DNA of 64,000 bases, taken from assembly GCF_032854445.1 (NCBI RefSeq), contig NC_088303.1, positions 19,661,501-19,725,500 of the forward strand, in the 5' to 3' direction. The position numbers and the translations under genes are program-made. Positions 60,701 through 64,000 of this stretch are shown one piece after another. Source of the stretch: Liolophura sinensis (lineage: Eukaryota > Mollusca > Polyplacophora > Chitonida > Chitonidae). How positions within the stretch are numbered: the stretch's first letter is position 1; every line of letters starts with the position of its first letter. The notes beneath the pieces were generated by a model that searched no databases, was not told where the DNA came from, and saw nothing but the letters and a program-made list of their open reading frames with translations.

Positions 60701-61709
60701 AACAAATATCTAGTGAGGTAAGCAGCACGGCGTGGTCATGCTTTCCATATGTTCCGGTCACCCCGGACTGCCACTGGCAGAAATTCTGCAACGTCTGGCC
60801 AGCATGGTAATTTATGCTCAACTTAGGCTGAAATCAAAACAAAACACATAAGTCATTCATTTGTAGCACATATATGTAATTGCTCAGCTCAATTACACAG
60901 GATCTGACTGGTGTCATCCCACCACGATGTGGATGCCATTGTGAAATATTCTTGAGTGTGATGTGAAACACTAATCAAACAAACAAACAAATAAATCATA
61001 TGCTACAAAATTCGGCATAATTTCACTTCTTCTTGGTTCTAGCTTAGTGCAACCAAGATCAAAAAGAATTTTACGTTACACAAAAGGGGTAGATGGGGTT
61101 TATATGGGGTTTATATAGGGTGTACATCTCGTGCACTTCAGAGTGAGGTATACATGAGGTGTACACCACCTCTACACTGTCTGAGGTTTACTGTACCTCG
61201 AGTACACCTCAACCATATTTCTATGCCTCAGATACACCTTGAGAACTTTGAAAAAAATCAACACTAAGTAGATGTTTCTCAGAAAGTCTAAAATCTTCAA
61301 CCATCTGTAGGTTGCTGCCTGACCGTTCCAGAGAGGGAGCCAGCATGGGCTGGGCTCACAGCGACTACATTGGTGACTGGCTGTGGGGTCATTGCACCTT
61401 ACTGACATGCTAACAACCTAGGCCAGAGAGTCCTCAATTTGAAACTTTGAGGGCTTTTTAATAATTAAGTGGCCCTGTACCTTAGGTACACCTCAGCAGC
61501 TTTGGAAGTTCTGAAATAATTCAGATACAACATTGTACCCCATTGACGTTGGTATTATTTTTAACTTTGCATGACCTTTCTTGTCATGACAGCTGAATAA
61601 GCTACACCCTTAATTAAAGTCCTACCTCATCTGTTTGCATGATAACCAATCCCACAAGAGTAATTTTGATAGTTGTGCCTAGGCTACTGTCTTTATACAA
61701 CTGAGATAC
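30656..61709 (-). CDS. ADAMTS16/18: ADAMTS metalloprotease, ADAMTS16/18 type (5' partial, 19 exons)
   Basis: A secreted zinc metalloprotease of the extracellular matrix. Nineteen exons on the - strand join with consistent phases at GT-AG sites into 942 codons plus TAG. Order: catalytic domain (from its middle) with the zinc site HEMGHNLGMFHD and the Met-turn IMS; disintegrin-like; TSP1-1; cysteine-rich; spacer; Pro/Thr/Arg-rich linker; TSP1-2 to TSP1-6; PLAC. One central plus five C-terminal TSP1 repeats with PLAC is the known plan of vertebrate ADAMTS16 and 18. Motifs such as [16 protein letters not shown] and [12 protein letters not shown] support that pair. Exons: 61709-61626, 60827-60671, 57168-57063, 53470-53327, 51883-51730, 48966-48871, 48673-48513, 47255-47192, 41892-41781, 41434-41304, 39497-39374, 38626-38382, 37574-37310, 37040-36914, 36153-35946, 35279-35091, 32616-32419, 31422-31278, 30774-30656. 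Signal peptide, prodomain and first catalytic exons lie beyond 64000. Confidence 0.96.
30775..31277 (-). other. ADAMTS intron 18
   Basis: About 500 bp with a degenerate SINE; nothing else seen. Confidence 0.85.
30940..31215 (-). mobile_element. Degenerate SINE (copy 4)
   Basis: A (TTTA)n start, then TTTACTCAAGAATCTATCGC and CTTATACGAAAGCAGCCA, match the reverse of the SINE 3' body. The head half is strongly diverged. Confidence 0.65.
31278..31422 (-). CDS. ADAMTS16/18: ADAMTS exon 18: TSP1 repeat 6
   Basis: Acceptor CTCCTTAG, donor GTGAGTGTT; phase 0 to 1. Completes TSP1-6 whose WYISAWSK start is in exon 17: [12 protein letters not shown], then GCDWLGKP and HCNSGHCP. The C-S-x-T-C-G motif fits O-fucosylation in TSP1 repeats. 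Confidence 0.94.
31423..32418 (-). other. ADAMTS intron 17
   Basis: Almost entirely filled by the 91-bp array described separately; only about 80 bp next to exon 18 are unique. Confidence 0.9.
31505..32470 (-). repeat. 91-bp tandem array made from the exon 17 3' end and splice donor
   Basis: GGTGAGCAGGCTTG and variants recur on the + strand at 91-bp steps (31540, 31631, 31722, 31813 and on to about 32449), about 11 units, the last being exon 17 itself. Read on the - strand each unit has the exon end (CACCTGGTGACTGG, ATCTCAGCATG, TCTAAG) followed by the intact donor GTGAGTGTAC and 50 bp of intron. Similarity between units is high, with single-base variants. Confidence 0.93.
32419..32616 (-). 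CDS. ADAMTS16/18: ADAMTS exon 17: TSP1 repeat 5 and start of repeat 6
   Basis: Acceptor TATTTGATAG, donor GTGAGTGTAC; phase 0 to 0, 66 codons. [16 protein letters not shown] continues TSP1-5; CTNQACS closes it; [10 protein letters not shown] opens TSP1-6. Its 3' end and donor seed the neighbouring 91-bp array. Confidence 0.94.
33345..33485 (-). mobile_element. SINE 3' body (copy 5)
   Basis: Reverse orientation: a (TTTATT)n tail, ATTGGTGTTTTAGGACATAC, then TTATACGACGGCAGCCAGCA and GGGGAACCCACGACC. The head is missing. Confidence 0.8.
33549..33690 (-). mobile_element. SINE 3' body (copy 6)
   Basis: A second tail and body in the same orientation only about 65 bp from copy 5, with CATTATGGTGGGAAGCAACT and AACCCACGACCCTTCGCAGG. 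A separate insertion or a local duplication. Confidence 0.75.
35091..35279 (-). CDS. ADAMTS16/18: ADAMTS exon 16: TSP1 repeat 4 and start of repeat 5
   Basis: Acceptor TTGTTGTAG (chosen because it places CSVSCGSG directly after GEWSE of exon 15), donor GTACCAGTC; phase 0 to 0, 63 codons. Ends WVVSSWSK, opening TSP1-5. Confidence 0.94.
35280..35945 (-). other. ADAMTS intron 15
   Basis: Contains SINE copy 7; otherwise no features seen. Confidence 0.85.
35308..35425 (-). mobile_element. SINE 3' body (copy 7)
   Basis: A (TTTA)n tail, CTTATACGATGGTGCCCAGC, then GGGGGAAACCCATGGCCATC and GCAGACCTTCCCATGTA. Internally deleted near the tail; head absent. Confidence 0.8.
35946..36153 (-). CDS. ADAMTS16/18: ADAMTS exon 15: TSP1 repeat 3 and start of repeat 4
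   Basis: Acceptor GTTATCACCAG, donor GTGAGCC; phase 2 to 0. [20 protein letters not shown] opens a complete TSP1-3 ending [17 protein letters not shown] begins TSP1-4. Confidence 0.95.
36154..36913 (-). other. ADAMTS intron 14
   Basis: AT-rich. Around 36640-36760 is a short degenerate series built on TTTACATAC. A SINE tail lies near the exon 14 end. Confidence 0.8.
36805..36876 (+). mobile_element. SINE 3' terminus (copy 8)
   Basis: AAGTGAAATATTCGTGGTTA, then CATAAAACACCAAAC and an (AAAT)n tail match the SINE 3' end only. Confidence 0.7.
36914..37040 (-). CDS. ADAMTS16/18: ADAMTS exon 14: TSP1 repeat 2, second part
   Basis: Acceptor GTTTCCCAG, donor GTATGGTGG; phase 1 to 2. [10 protein letters not shown] to ACNTQPCEP finishes TSP1-2. 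Confidence 0.94.
37041..37309 (-). other. ADAMTS intron 13
   Basis: 269 bp, no features seen. Confidence 0.85.
37310..37574 (-). CDS. ADAMTS16/18: ADAMTS exon 13: spacer end, Pro-rich linker, start of TSP1-2
   Basis: Acceptor AATCTCCTCAG, donor GTATGATAAC; phase 0 to 1. [17 protein letters not shown] ends the spacer. A linker of about 50 residues rich in Pro, His, Thr and Arg follows ([28 protein letters not shown]). Then [18 protein letters not shown] starts TSP1-2. The linker's C-rich coding strand makes the + strand G-rich at about 37367-37430. Linker length is probably variable between species. Confidence 0.94.
37575..38381 (-). other. ADAMTS intron 12
   Basis: No gene seen. Around 37930-38060 lies sequence resembling other repeat-like stretches at about 44810-44890 and 48010-48110 (AAACCACTAACCTTTGGCAA), an unnamed dispersed repeat. 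Confidence 0.7.
38382..38626 (-). CDS. ADAMTS16/18: ADAMTS exon 12: spacer domain
   Basis: Acceptor ATTTTCAG, donor GTGAGATAT; phase 1 to 0, 245 bp. Cysteine-free, beta-rich: [53 protein letters not shown], then LKQDIVLE. This matches the ADAMTS spacer, which contributes to substrate and matrix binding. Confidence 0.95.
38627..39373 (-). other. ADAMTS intron 11
   Basis: Contains a degenerate tandem repeat of about 57-60 bp at 38950-39190 (CACTCAGTCACA, ACTAGGCTGACCA), four to five units; otherwise unique. Confidence 0.8.
38950..39190. repeat. Degenerate minisatellite of about 57-60 bp in intron 11
   Basis: Recurring GACACCCCACTCAGTCACA and ACTAGGCTGACC, about 4-5 diverged units. No match to a nearby exon was seen. 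Confidence 0.75.
39374..39497 (-). CDS. ADAMTS16/18: ADAMTS exon 11: end of cysteine-rich domain
   Basis: Acceptor CTGTTGCAG, donor GTAAGTG; phase 0 to 1. [28 protein letters not shown] and [11 protein letters not shown] are the family hallmark just before the spacer. Confidence 0.95.
39498..41303 (-). other. ADAMTS intron 10
   Basis: About 1.8 kb, AT-rich. It holds a possible 75-nt cassette exon (40168-40242) with a G-rich tract next to it; nothing else seen. Confidence 0.8.
40168..40242 (-). CDS. Possible alternative cassette exon (25 codons)
   Basis: On the - strand a long C-rich polypyrimidine tract ending CACAACCAG precedes 75 nt without a stop, followed by donor CAG|GTGTGA. The phase is 0 to 0, exactly that of the exon 10/11 junction, so inclusion keeps the frame. 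The peptide begins [10 protein letters not shown] and ends SDLNNQ, with one cysteine. Direct exon 10 to 11 splicing already gives the family's normal spacing, so this would be an added insert. It may be chance. Confidence 0.35.
41304..41434 (-). CDS. ADAMTS16/18: ADAMTS exon 10: cysteine-rich domain
   Basis: Acceptor GTTTTGTTACAG, donor GTAAGATG; phase 1 to 0. [24 protein letters not shown] and CVEGSCK fit the domain. Confidence 0.95.
41435..41780 (-). other. ADAMTS intron 9
   Basis: 346 bp, no features seen. Confidence 0.85.
41781..41892 (-). CDS. ADAMTS16/18: ADAMTS exon 9: end of TSP1-1 and start of cysteine-rich domain
   Basis: Acceptor TTGTTGACAG, donor GTGAGTATT; phase 0 to 1. [18 protein letters not shown] leads to [14 protein letters not shown]. 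The YKWRPYTK stretch is a good marker of the ADAMTS16/18 pair. Confidence 0.95.
41893..47191 (-). other. ADAMTS intron 8 (5.3 kb)
   Basis: The longest intron in the window. It has the 121-bp array near its 3' end (gene sense), a GC-rich patch at about 45240-45310 and an unsupported 183-codon + strand ORF at 43122-43673. The rest is AT-rich without recognised features. Confidence 0.85.
42120..42858 (-). repeat. 121-bp tandem array with G-quadruplex motifs, six units
   Basis: Six nearly identical units start at 42120, 42241, 42362, 42483, 42604 and 42725, with a partial seventh. On the - strand (gene sense) each has four G runs (6, 3, 5, 3; in two units the first is 4) and a GTAAGT hexamer. 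The short ORFs that recur at 121-bp steps are by-products of the repeat. Confidence 0.95.
47192..47255 (-). CDS. ADAMTS16/18: ADAMTS exon 8: TSP1-1, second part
   Basis: Acceptor AATTGTACACAG, donor GTAAGTTC; phase 2 to 0, 64 bp. With the preceding exon it reads [11 protein letters not shown] and ends RLCNTQ. The small size is normal for this position. Confidence 0.95.
47630..47690 (-). mobile_element. SINE 3' terminus (copy 9)
   Basis: TTATTTGGTTGGAGTTTTAA and CTTACTCAAGGATAGTTCAC match the reversed SINE end only. Confidence 0.6.
48240..48420 (+). mobile_element. SINE, diverged (copy 10)
   Basis: GGAAAGGTCTGTCAGCGGAT, a C-rich expansion at 48290-48330, then AATGTTGGCCACCGTTTAAT, GTGAAATATTCTTGATCACG and an A-rich end. 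The tRNA-like head is poorly preserved. Confidence 0.75.
48513..48673 (-). CDS. ADAMTS16/18: ADAMTS exon 7: end of disintegrin-like region and start of TSP1-1
   Basis: Acceptor CTTTGCCCAG, donor GTAAGTCATT; phase 0 to 2. WCVQGQCV, then [17 protein letters not shown]. This carries tandem W-x-x-W motifs (usual C-mannosylation sites) and C-S-x-T-C-G (O-fucosylation). Confidence 0.96.
48871..48966 (-). CDS. ADAMTS16/18: ADAMTS exon 6: disintegrin-like domain
   Basis: Acceptor GTTTCAG, donor GTATATTAAC; phase 0 to 0, 32 codons. [12 protein letters not shown] and [11 protein letters not shown] match the domain. Confidence 0.95.
49131..49355 (+). mobile_element. SINE, diverged, nearly full length (copy 11)
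   Basis: A tRNA-like head with a B-box-like stretch CCCAAGTTCAACTCATGACC, then CTGCAAATGGTCATCGGTTT, CAGCATAATGCTGGTCTTCA and an (AAAT)n-type end. Many substitutions suggest an old insertion. Confidence 0.7.
50530..51729 (-). repeat. 101-bp tandem array made from the exon 5 3' end and splice donor
   Basis: CAGTGTTTAG recurs about eleven times at roughly 101-bp steps (for example 50885, 50986, 51087), ending at exon 5. On the - strand units read CTGTTTGGGAAATGATCTAA, ACACTGTATCTACAATGTGG, GCAAG, then GTGAGTGCA. That is the last 15 codons of exon 5 and its donor, with an in-frame TGA in most units. Unit length varies at both ends of the array. Confidence 0.93.
51730..51883 (-). CDS. ADAMTS16/18: ADAMTS exon 5: disintegrin-like domain
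   Basis: Acceptor TTTATATTTCAG, donor GTGAGTGCA; phase 2 to 0. [38 protein letters not shown]. Its 3' end seeds the adjoining 101-bp array. Confidence 0.95.
51884..53326 (-). other. ADAMTS intron 4
   Basis: 1.4 kb. Stretches around 52300-52340 and 53215-53260 share TAAGTC/GACTTA-rich sequence in opposite orientations, likely old element pieces. Nothing coding seen. Confidence 0.7.
53327..53470 (-). CDS. ADAMTS16/18: ADAMTS exon 4: zinc site end and Met-turn
   Basis: Acceptor TATTGGAGGTAG, donor GTAAGTTTCC; phase 2 to 2. The first base completes Asn of [16 protein letters not shown] supplies the third zinc histidine, GTIMSP is the Met-turn, and [13 protein letters not shown] closes the catalytic domain. 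All catalytic residues are present. Confidence 0.96.
53480..54400 (-). repeat. 62-bp tandem array abutting the exon 4 acceptor
   Basis: About 15 units with TATAACAACAGACATACTCT, CTGAATAACCAACATGCTCA and CAACAGTTAACC; one is internally deleted near 53930. It ends 10 bp from the exon 4 splice site, and the sequence next to the acceptor (TTGTTATA in gene sense) is part of a unit. Confidence 0.93.
54549..54765 (-). mobile_element. SINE, most of the body and head (copy 12)
   Basis: Reverse orientation: TTTTACGTTGTACTCAAGAA, CTGGCGGCCAGCATTATGGT, CGGGGCAGAGCCCGGGGGAA, and AGCTGGACTTGAACTCACAG from the tRNA-like head. Cut near the A box. Confidence 0.85.
56834..56913. repeat. 20-bp tandem repeat, four units
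   Basis: AAAATCAAATTGAAGGGTGG and three close variants in perfect register. Confidence 0.9.
57063..57168 (-). CDS. ADAMTS16/18: ADAMTS exon 3: catalytic domain, zinc-binding helix
   Basis: Acceptor TTTCTCTGACACAG, donor GTGAGTGAG; phase 1 to 2. [19 protein letters not shown], then VAHEMGH, the first two zinc histidines and the catalytic glutamate. The zinc motif is split by intron 3. Its 5' junction is repeated many times upstream in the 47-bp array. Confidence 0.96.
57169..60670 (-). other. ADAMTS intron 2
   Basis: 3.5 kb. About half is the 47-bp array (57183-58860); 58861-60670 is AT-rich with no recognised gene. Confidence 0.85.
57183..58860 (-). repeat. 47-bp tandem array made from the exon 3 acceptor and 5' end
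   Basis: Around 31 close copies plus about five diverged ones. The + strand unit contains ACAGAGAAAACAATCACATC, GTCCTCTCCACAGGGGTGG and AACCCGTG. On the - strand this is TGATTGTTTTCTCTGTCAC, then GGGTTCCACCCCTGTGGAG. It aligns with the real junction TGATTATTTTCTCTGACACAG then GTTATGCCCCTATCCAG. The copy nearest exon 3 (57187-57238) is a recognisable partial exon ([10 protein letters not shown]) with its own acceptor. Confidence 0.92.
60671..60827 (-). CDS. ADAMTS16/18: ADAMTS exon 2: catalytic domain
   Basis: Acceptor GTTTTGATTTCAG, donor GTAAGAGCTT; phase 0 to 1. [38 protein letters not shown] match the metalloprotease core. The exon number counts from the window edge, not from the gene start. 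Confidence 0.95.
60905..61005 (+). mobile_element. SINE 3' terminus (copy 13)
   Basis: CCATTGTGAAATATTCTTGA, GTGTGATGTGAAACACTAAT, then an (AAAC)n/AAAT tail. Confidence 0.65.
61295..61432 (-). mobile_element. SINE head part (copy 14)
   Basis: Reverse orientation: ATCTGTAGGTTGCTGCCTGA, GGGAGCCAGCATGGGCTGGG, CATTGGTGACTGGCTGTGGG, and TGACATGCTAACAACCTAGG near the A box. The 3' body is missing. Confidence 0.7.
61626..61709 (-). CDS. ADAMTS16/18: ADAMTS exon 1 of the window: catalytic domain, early part
   Basis: Acceptor CGCTTGTTTCAG, donor GTAGGACTT; phase 0 to 0, 28 codons. [11 protein letters not shown], then [16 protein letters not shown]. No further upstream exon was found to 64000, so the intron before it exceeds 2.2 kb. 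Confidence 0.93.
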
Positions 61710-64000
61710 CTGAAACAAGCGAAAACAAAACATCAAATCATCAGTAGGAAAAAGCAAGTCCAAGTTACACATTAAAGCTGCTACGTGTATATACCTCTTG
61801 ATTATTAAAGAAAAATACTGTTTTTCACCCAAATTTAGCGGCTTTCAAATGCCTGATTGTGAAAAATTCATCCAACTTGTAGGGCATTTTTTGTGGAGCT
61901 TGATTAACATTTCTCATCATAAAAAGTGTTTGTCATAAACAGTAGCACTTTAAGGCTTTCTAGGCTTCTGAAAGTGCATCATAACCTGCCTCACTTAAAG
62001 TGAAATACAGTCACTGCATTGTCACAGCCTATTAGTATTATGATGGATAACAACTCATCTCTATAATGTAACAAACATATGACAATATACTCAGCAGAAG
62101 CAGAAATAATAGCATTCCCACTGAACCATACTGATGTTCATATATTAACAGTGTCTTCAGCCATGTGGGTTTTCCTTACACGTGACTTTGAACTACAAGT
62201 ACCTCTGTAGCAACACTTCAAAAAAAAATAAACAATTCAGGATAATTATTCTCCTGTGAGGAATATTAATTTTATAATTTTTCATCTGAAAAACTGAAAA
62301 GGTAGGTTTCACATAGACCTTCAGTTATTGCTCAGAAAATTGACTGTAAATTGTCAAATGCGATACCAAAAACATACACTAAACTAAGGCTGAAAAGTAT
62401 TGTAAATTATGAGAAACATTTGACCACAAATGTGTACACTTACTTCATGTACTGAATGATATATTATTATTAAAATCTATATGTGTTATATGTGTTATAT
62501 ATGCTGACTAAGGCTAACGATGTATGACAGGTACTAATCAGGCCAATGCTTCAACATGGAACATGACAGGTAACAGACAACAGGAGAATTGTATACCACA
62601 GAAGCCACTACAGTCGGAATGGCAGATGACAAATGGGATACTTAATCCCATTAAATCCGACCACATTACGACTTATTTACAGATTATTTTTTTCTTCTCA
62701 GGAAGCATTGTGTACGACTGCCGAAAGACGAGAGAAAAGTTTTAAAAGAGTCCATAACTATACATCACTAATTCAAGAAAATTCCACAAACACCGATGTA
62801 TAAAAAGTGAAATAAAATATGATTTCCTTGTTACAAAAACAAGGGACAAAGGACACCCATGAATTATGAAAATTGACACTTTAGTGAGAGGAAGTGGGGA
62901 ATGTTACCATGGGCAATTCATCATCACTGTCACCTGTAGACAATGGGGTGTCATATCAAAGAGCTGTTTTCACCTGCTGATTGATCAGCACAGGTAGGTG
63001 GAGAAAGGCAGGAAGTGCAGACTGACAGCAACTGGTGCCACTTACTTTTAAGGAACTATAAACACAGTCTCCCTAAACACCTCACATGTTACCTGTCATT
63101 TAATTTCCCACCCAGACCTACTGATTACAGGTAAACTTTCATCCTAACTCGCATGGACTTTACAATGTCTGTAATGGATACTGGAGATTACAAAACCACT
63201 ATATATACTGACAGGTGAAAACATTATTACTAGAATTTTCAGGTGTATTAATCTTTAGTAACAGTTTCCTGTACTATTTTTTTTTAAATTACAATATTCA
63301 TAGTTTCGAGTATGTATGTGTGTGTGTGTACAACATTCATAATGCTGAGTTTGTACACTTACCAAATTCAAGATGCTGAGTTTATGTGTACAATAACTAC
63401 ATGTATATTCCTAATGCTGAGTGTGTACATTACTGTAAGTGTGTACTTACTATATTCATAATTATGAGTAAATACTTCCTGTATTCATAAGGTTGAGTGT
63501 GAATACTTATTATATTCATAATGCTGAGTATGTATATTTACTACCCTAATTCTTCAATCTTTTCAACCAACTATGCAACCAATATTTTCAAATATTCTGA
63601 GAGAACTATGGAGTATAGAGAAATAATTTGAACAGCTTTTATCTTTAATGACACACACCAATCATTTTAGCATAATTTTCACAATAATTATATGCATAAA
63701 TTCTGCTGAAAAAAAGTGGTTGAAAAGGTTGAAGATTTAAAGTATATTAAGAATGCTAAGTGTGTATACTTACTATATTCACAACGCTTAATAGTGTAAC
63801 ACTTATTATATTCAAGATACTGAGTATGTATACTTATTACATTCATAATGCTGGGTGTGGATATGCTCATAATGCTGCATGAACATACTTCCTACTTACT
63901 ATACTCATAATGTTGCATGAGTATACTTCCTACATTCATAATGCTGTTTGAGGATTATGAATATAATATATAATACCATACTTGTAATGTTGGGTGTGTA
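61710..64000 (-). other. Upstream ADAMTS intron (5' part outside window)
   Basis: AT-rich, no exon found. From about 63290 to 64000 an irregular tandem repeat of roughly 30 bp (ATTCATAATGCTGAGTGTGT and variants) fills most of the sequence. Confidence 0.7.
63290..64000. repeat. Irregular minisatellite of about 30 bp
   Basis: Repeats of ACTTACTATATTCATAATG and CTGAGTGTGTA with variable spacing, interrupted at about 63545-63740 by unrelated sequence. Confidence 0.75.

Larger units (their letters stand above)
60828..61625 (-). other. ADAMTS intron 1 of the window
   Basis: Contains two SINE fragments of opposite orientation and a patch rich in GAGGTGTAC/GTACACCTC around 61080-61210. Confidence 0.8.

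Overview
The window is animal nuclear DNA. It carries an intron-rich gene with GT-AG splice sites, non-LTR retrotransposons with poly(A) tails, a tandem tRNA gene array with Pol III-type spacers, and many copies of a tRNA-headed SINE. The protein relationships and the SINE type suggest a lophotrochozoan, most likely a mollusc or brachiopod. That placement is inference; no marker gene settles it. Left third (1-23430): a tandem array of units of about 650-710 bp, each carrying one tRNA-Arg(TCG) gene or relic on the + strand. Four LINE elements, all on the + strand, sit inside it. Three are diverged copies of one Tx1-like type, with ORF1 (three zinc knuckles, acidic tail) and ORF2 (APE endonuclease, reverse transcriptase, C-terminal zinc knuckle). 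The fourth is a decayed element ending inside a tRNA gene. Copy 1 is the least damaged; copies 2 and 3 are pseudogenes with several stops, frameshifts and deletions. Array units decay towards the right edge. Middle (23431-30655): no gene recognised; it holds SINE copies and AT-rich DNA, perhaps including the 3' UTR of the next gene. Right half (30656-61709, - strand): nineteen exons of one ADAMTS metalloprotease gene whose reading phases join perfectly into 942 codons plus stop. The 5' end (signal peptide, prodomain, start of the catalytic domain) lies beyond the window. The domain order is catalytic, disintegrin-like, TSP1, cysteine-rich, spacer, Pro-rich linker, five more TSP1 repeats and PLAC. 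This is the plan of vertebrate ADAMTS16/18. The most unusual structure is inside this gene. Two large intronic minisatellites (91 and 101 bp periods) are built from the 3' end of the neighbouring exon plus its splice donor. A third (47 bp) is built from an exon's acceptor and 5' end. A fourth (62 bp) runs almost up to an acceptor. A fifth (121 bp) carries G-quadruplex motifs. One gene has thus repeatedly expanded its own exon-intron junctions. A possible 75-nt in-frame cassette exon with a G-quadruplex at its polypyrimidine tract was also seen. All calls come from reading the sequence; no database search was run.
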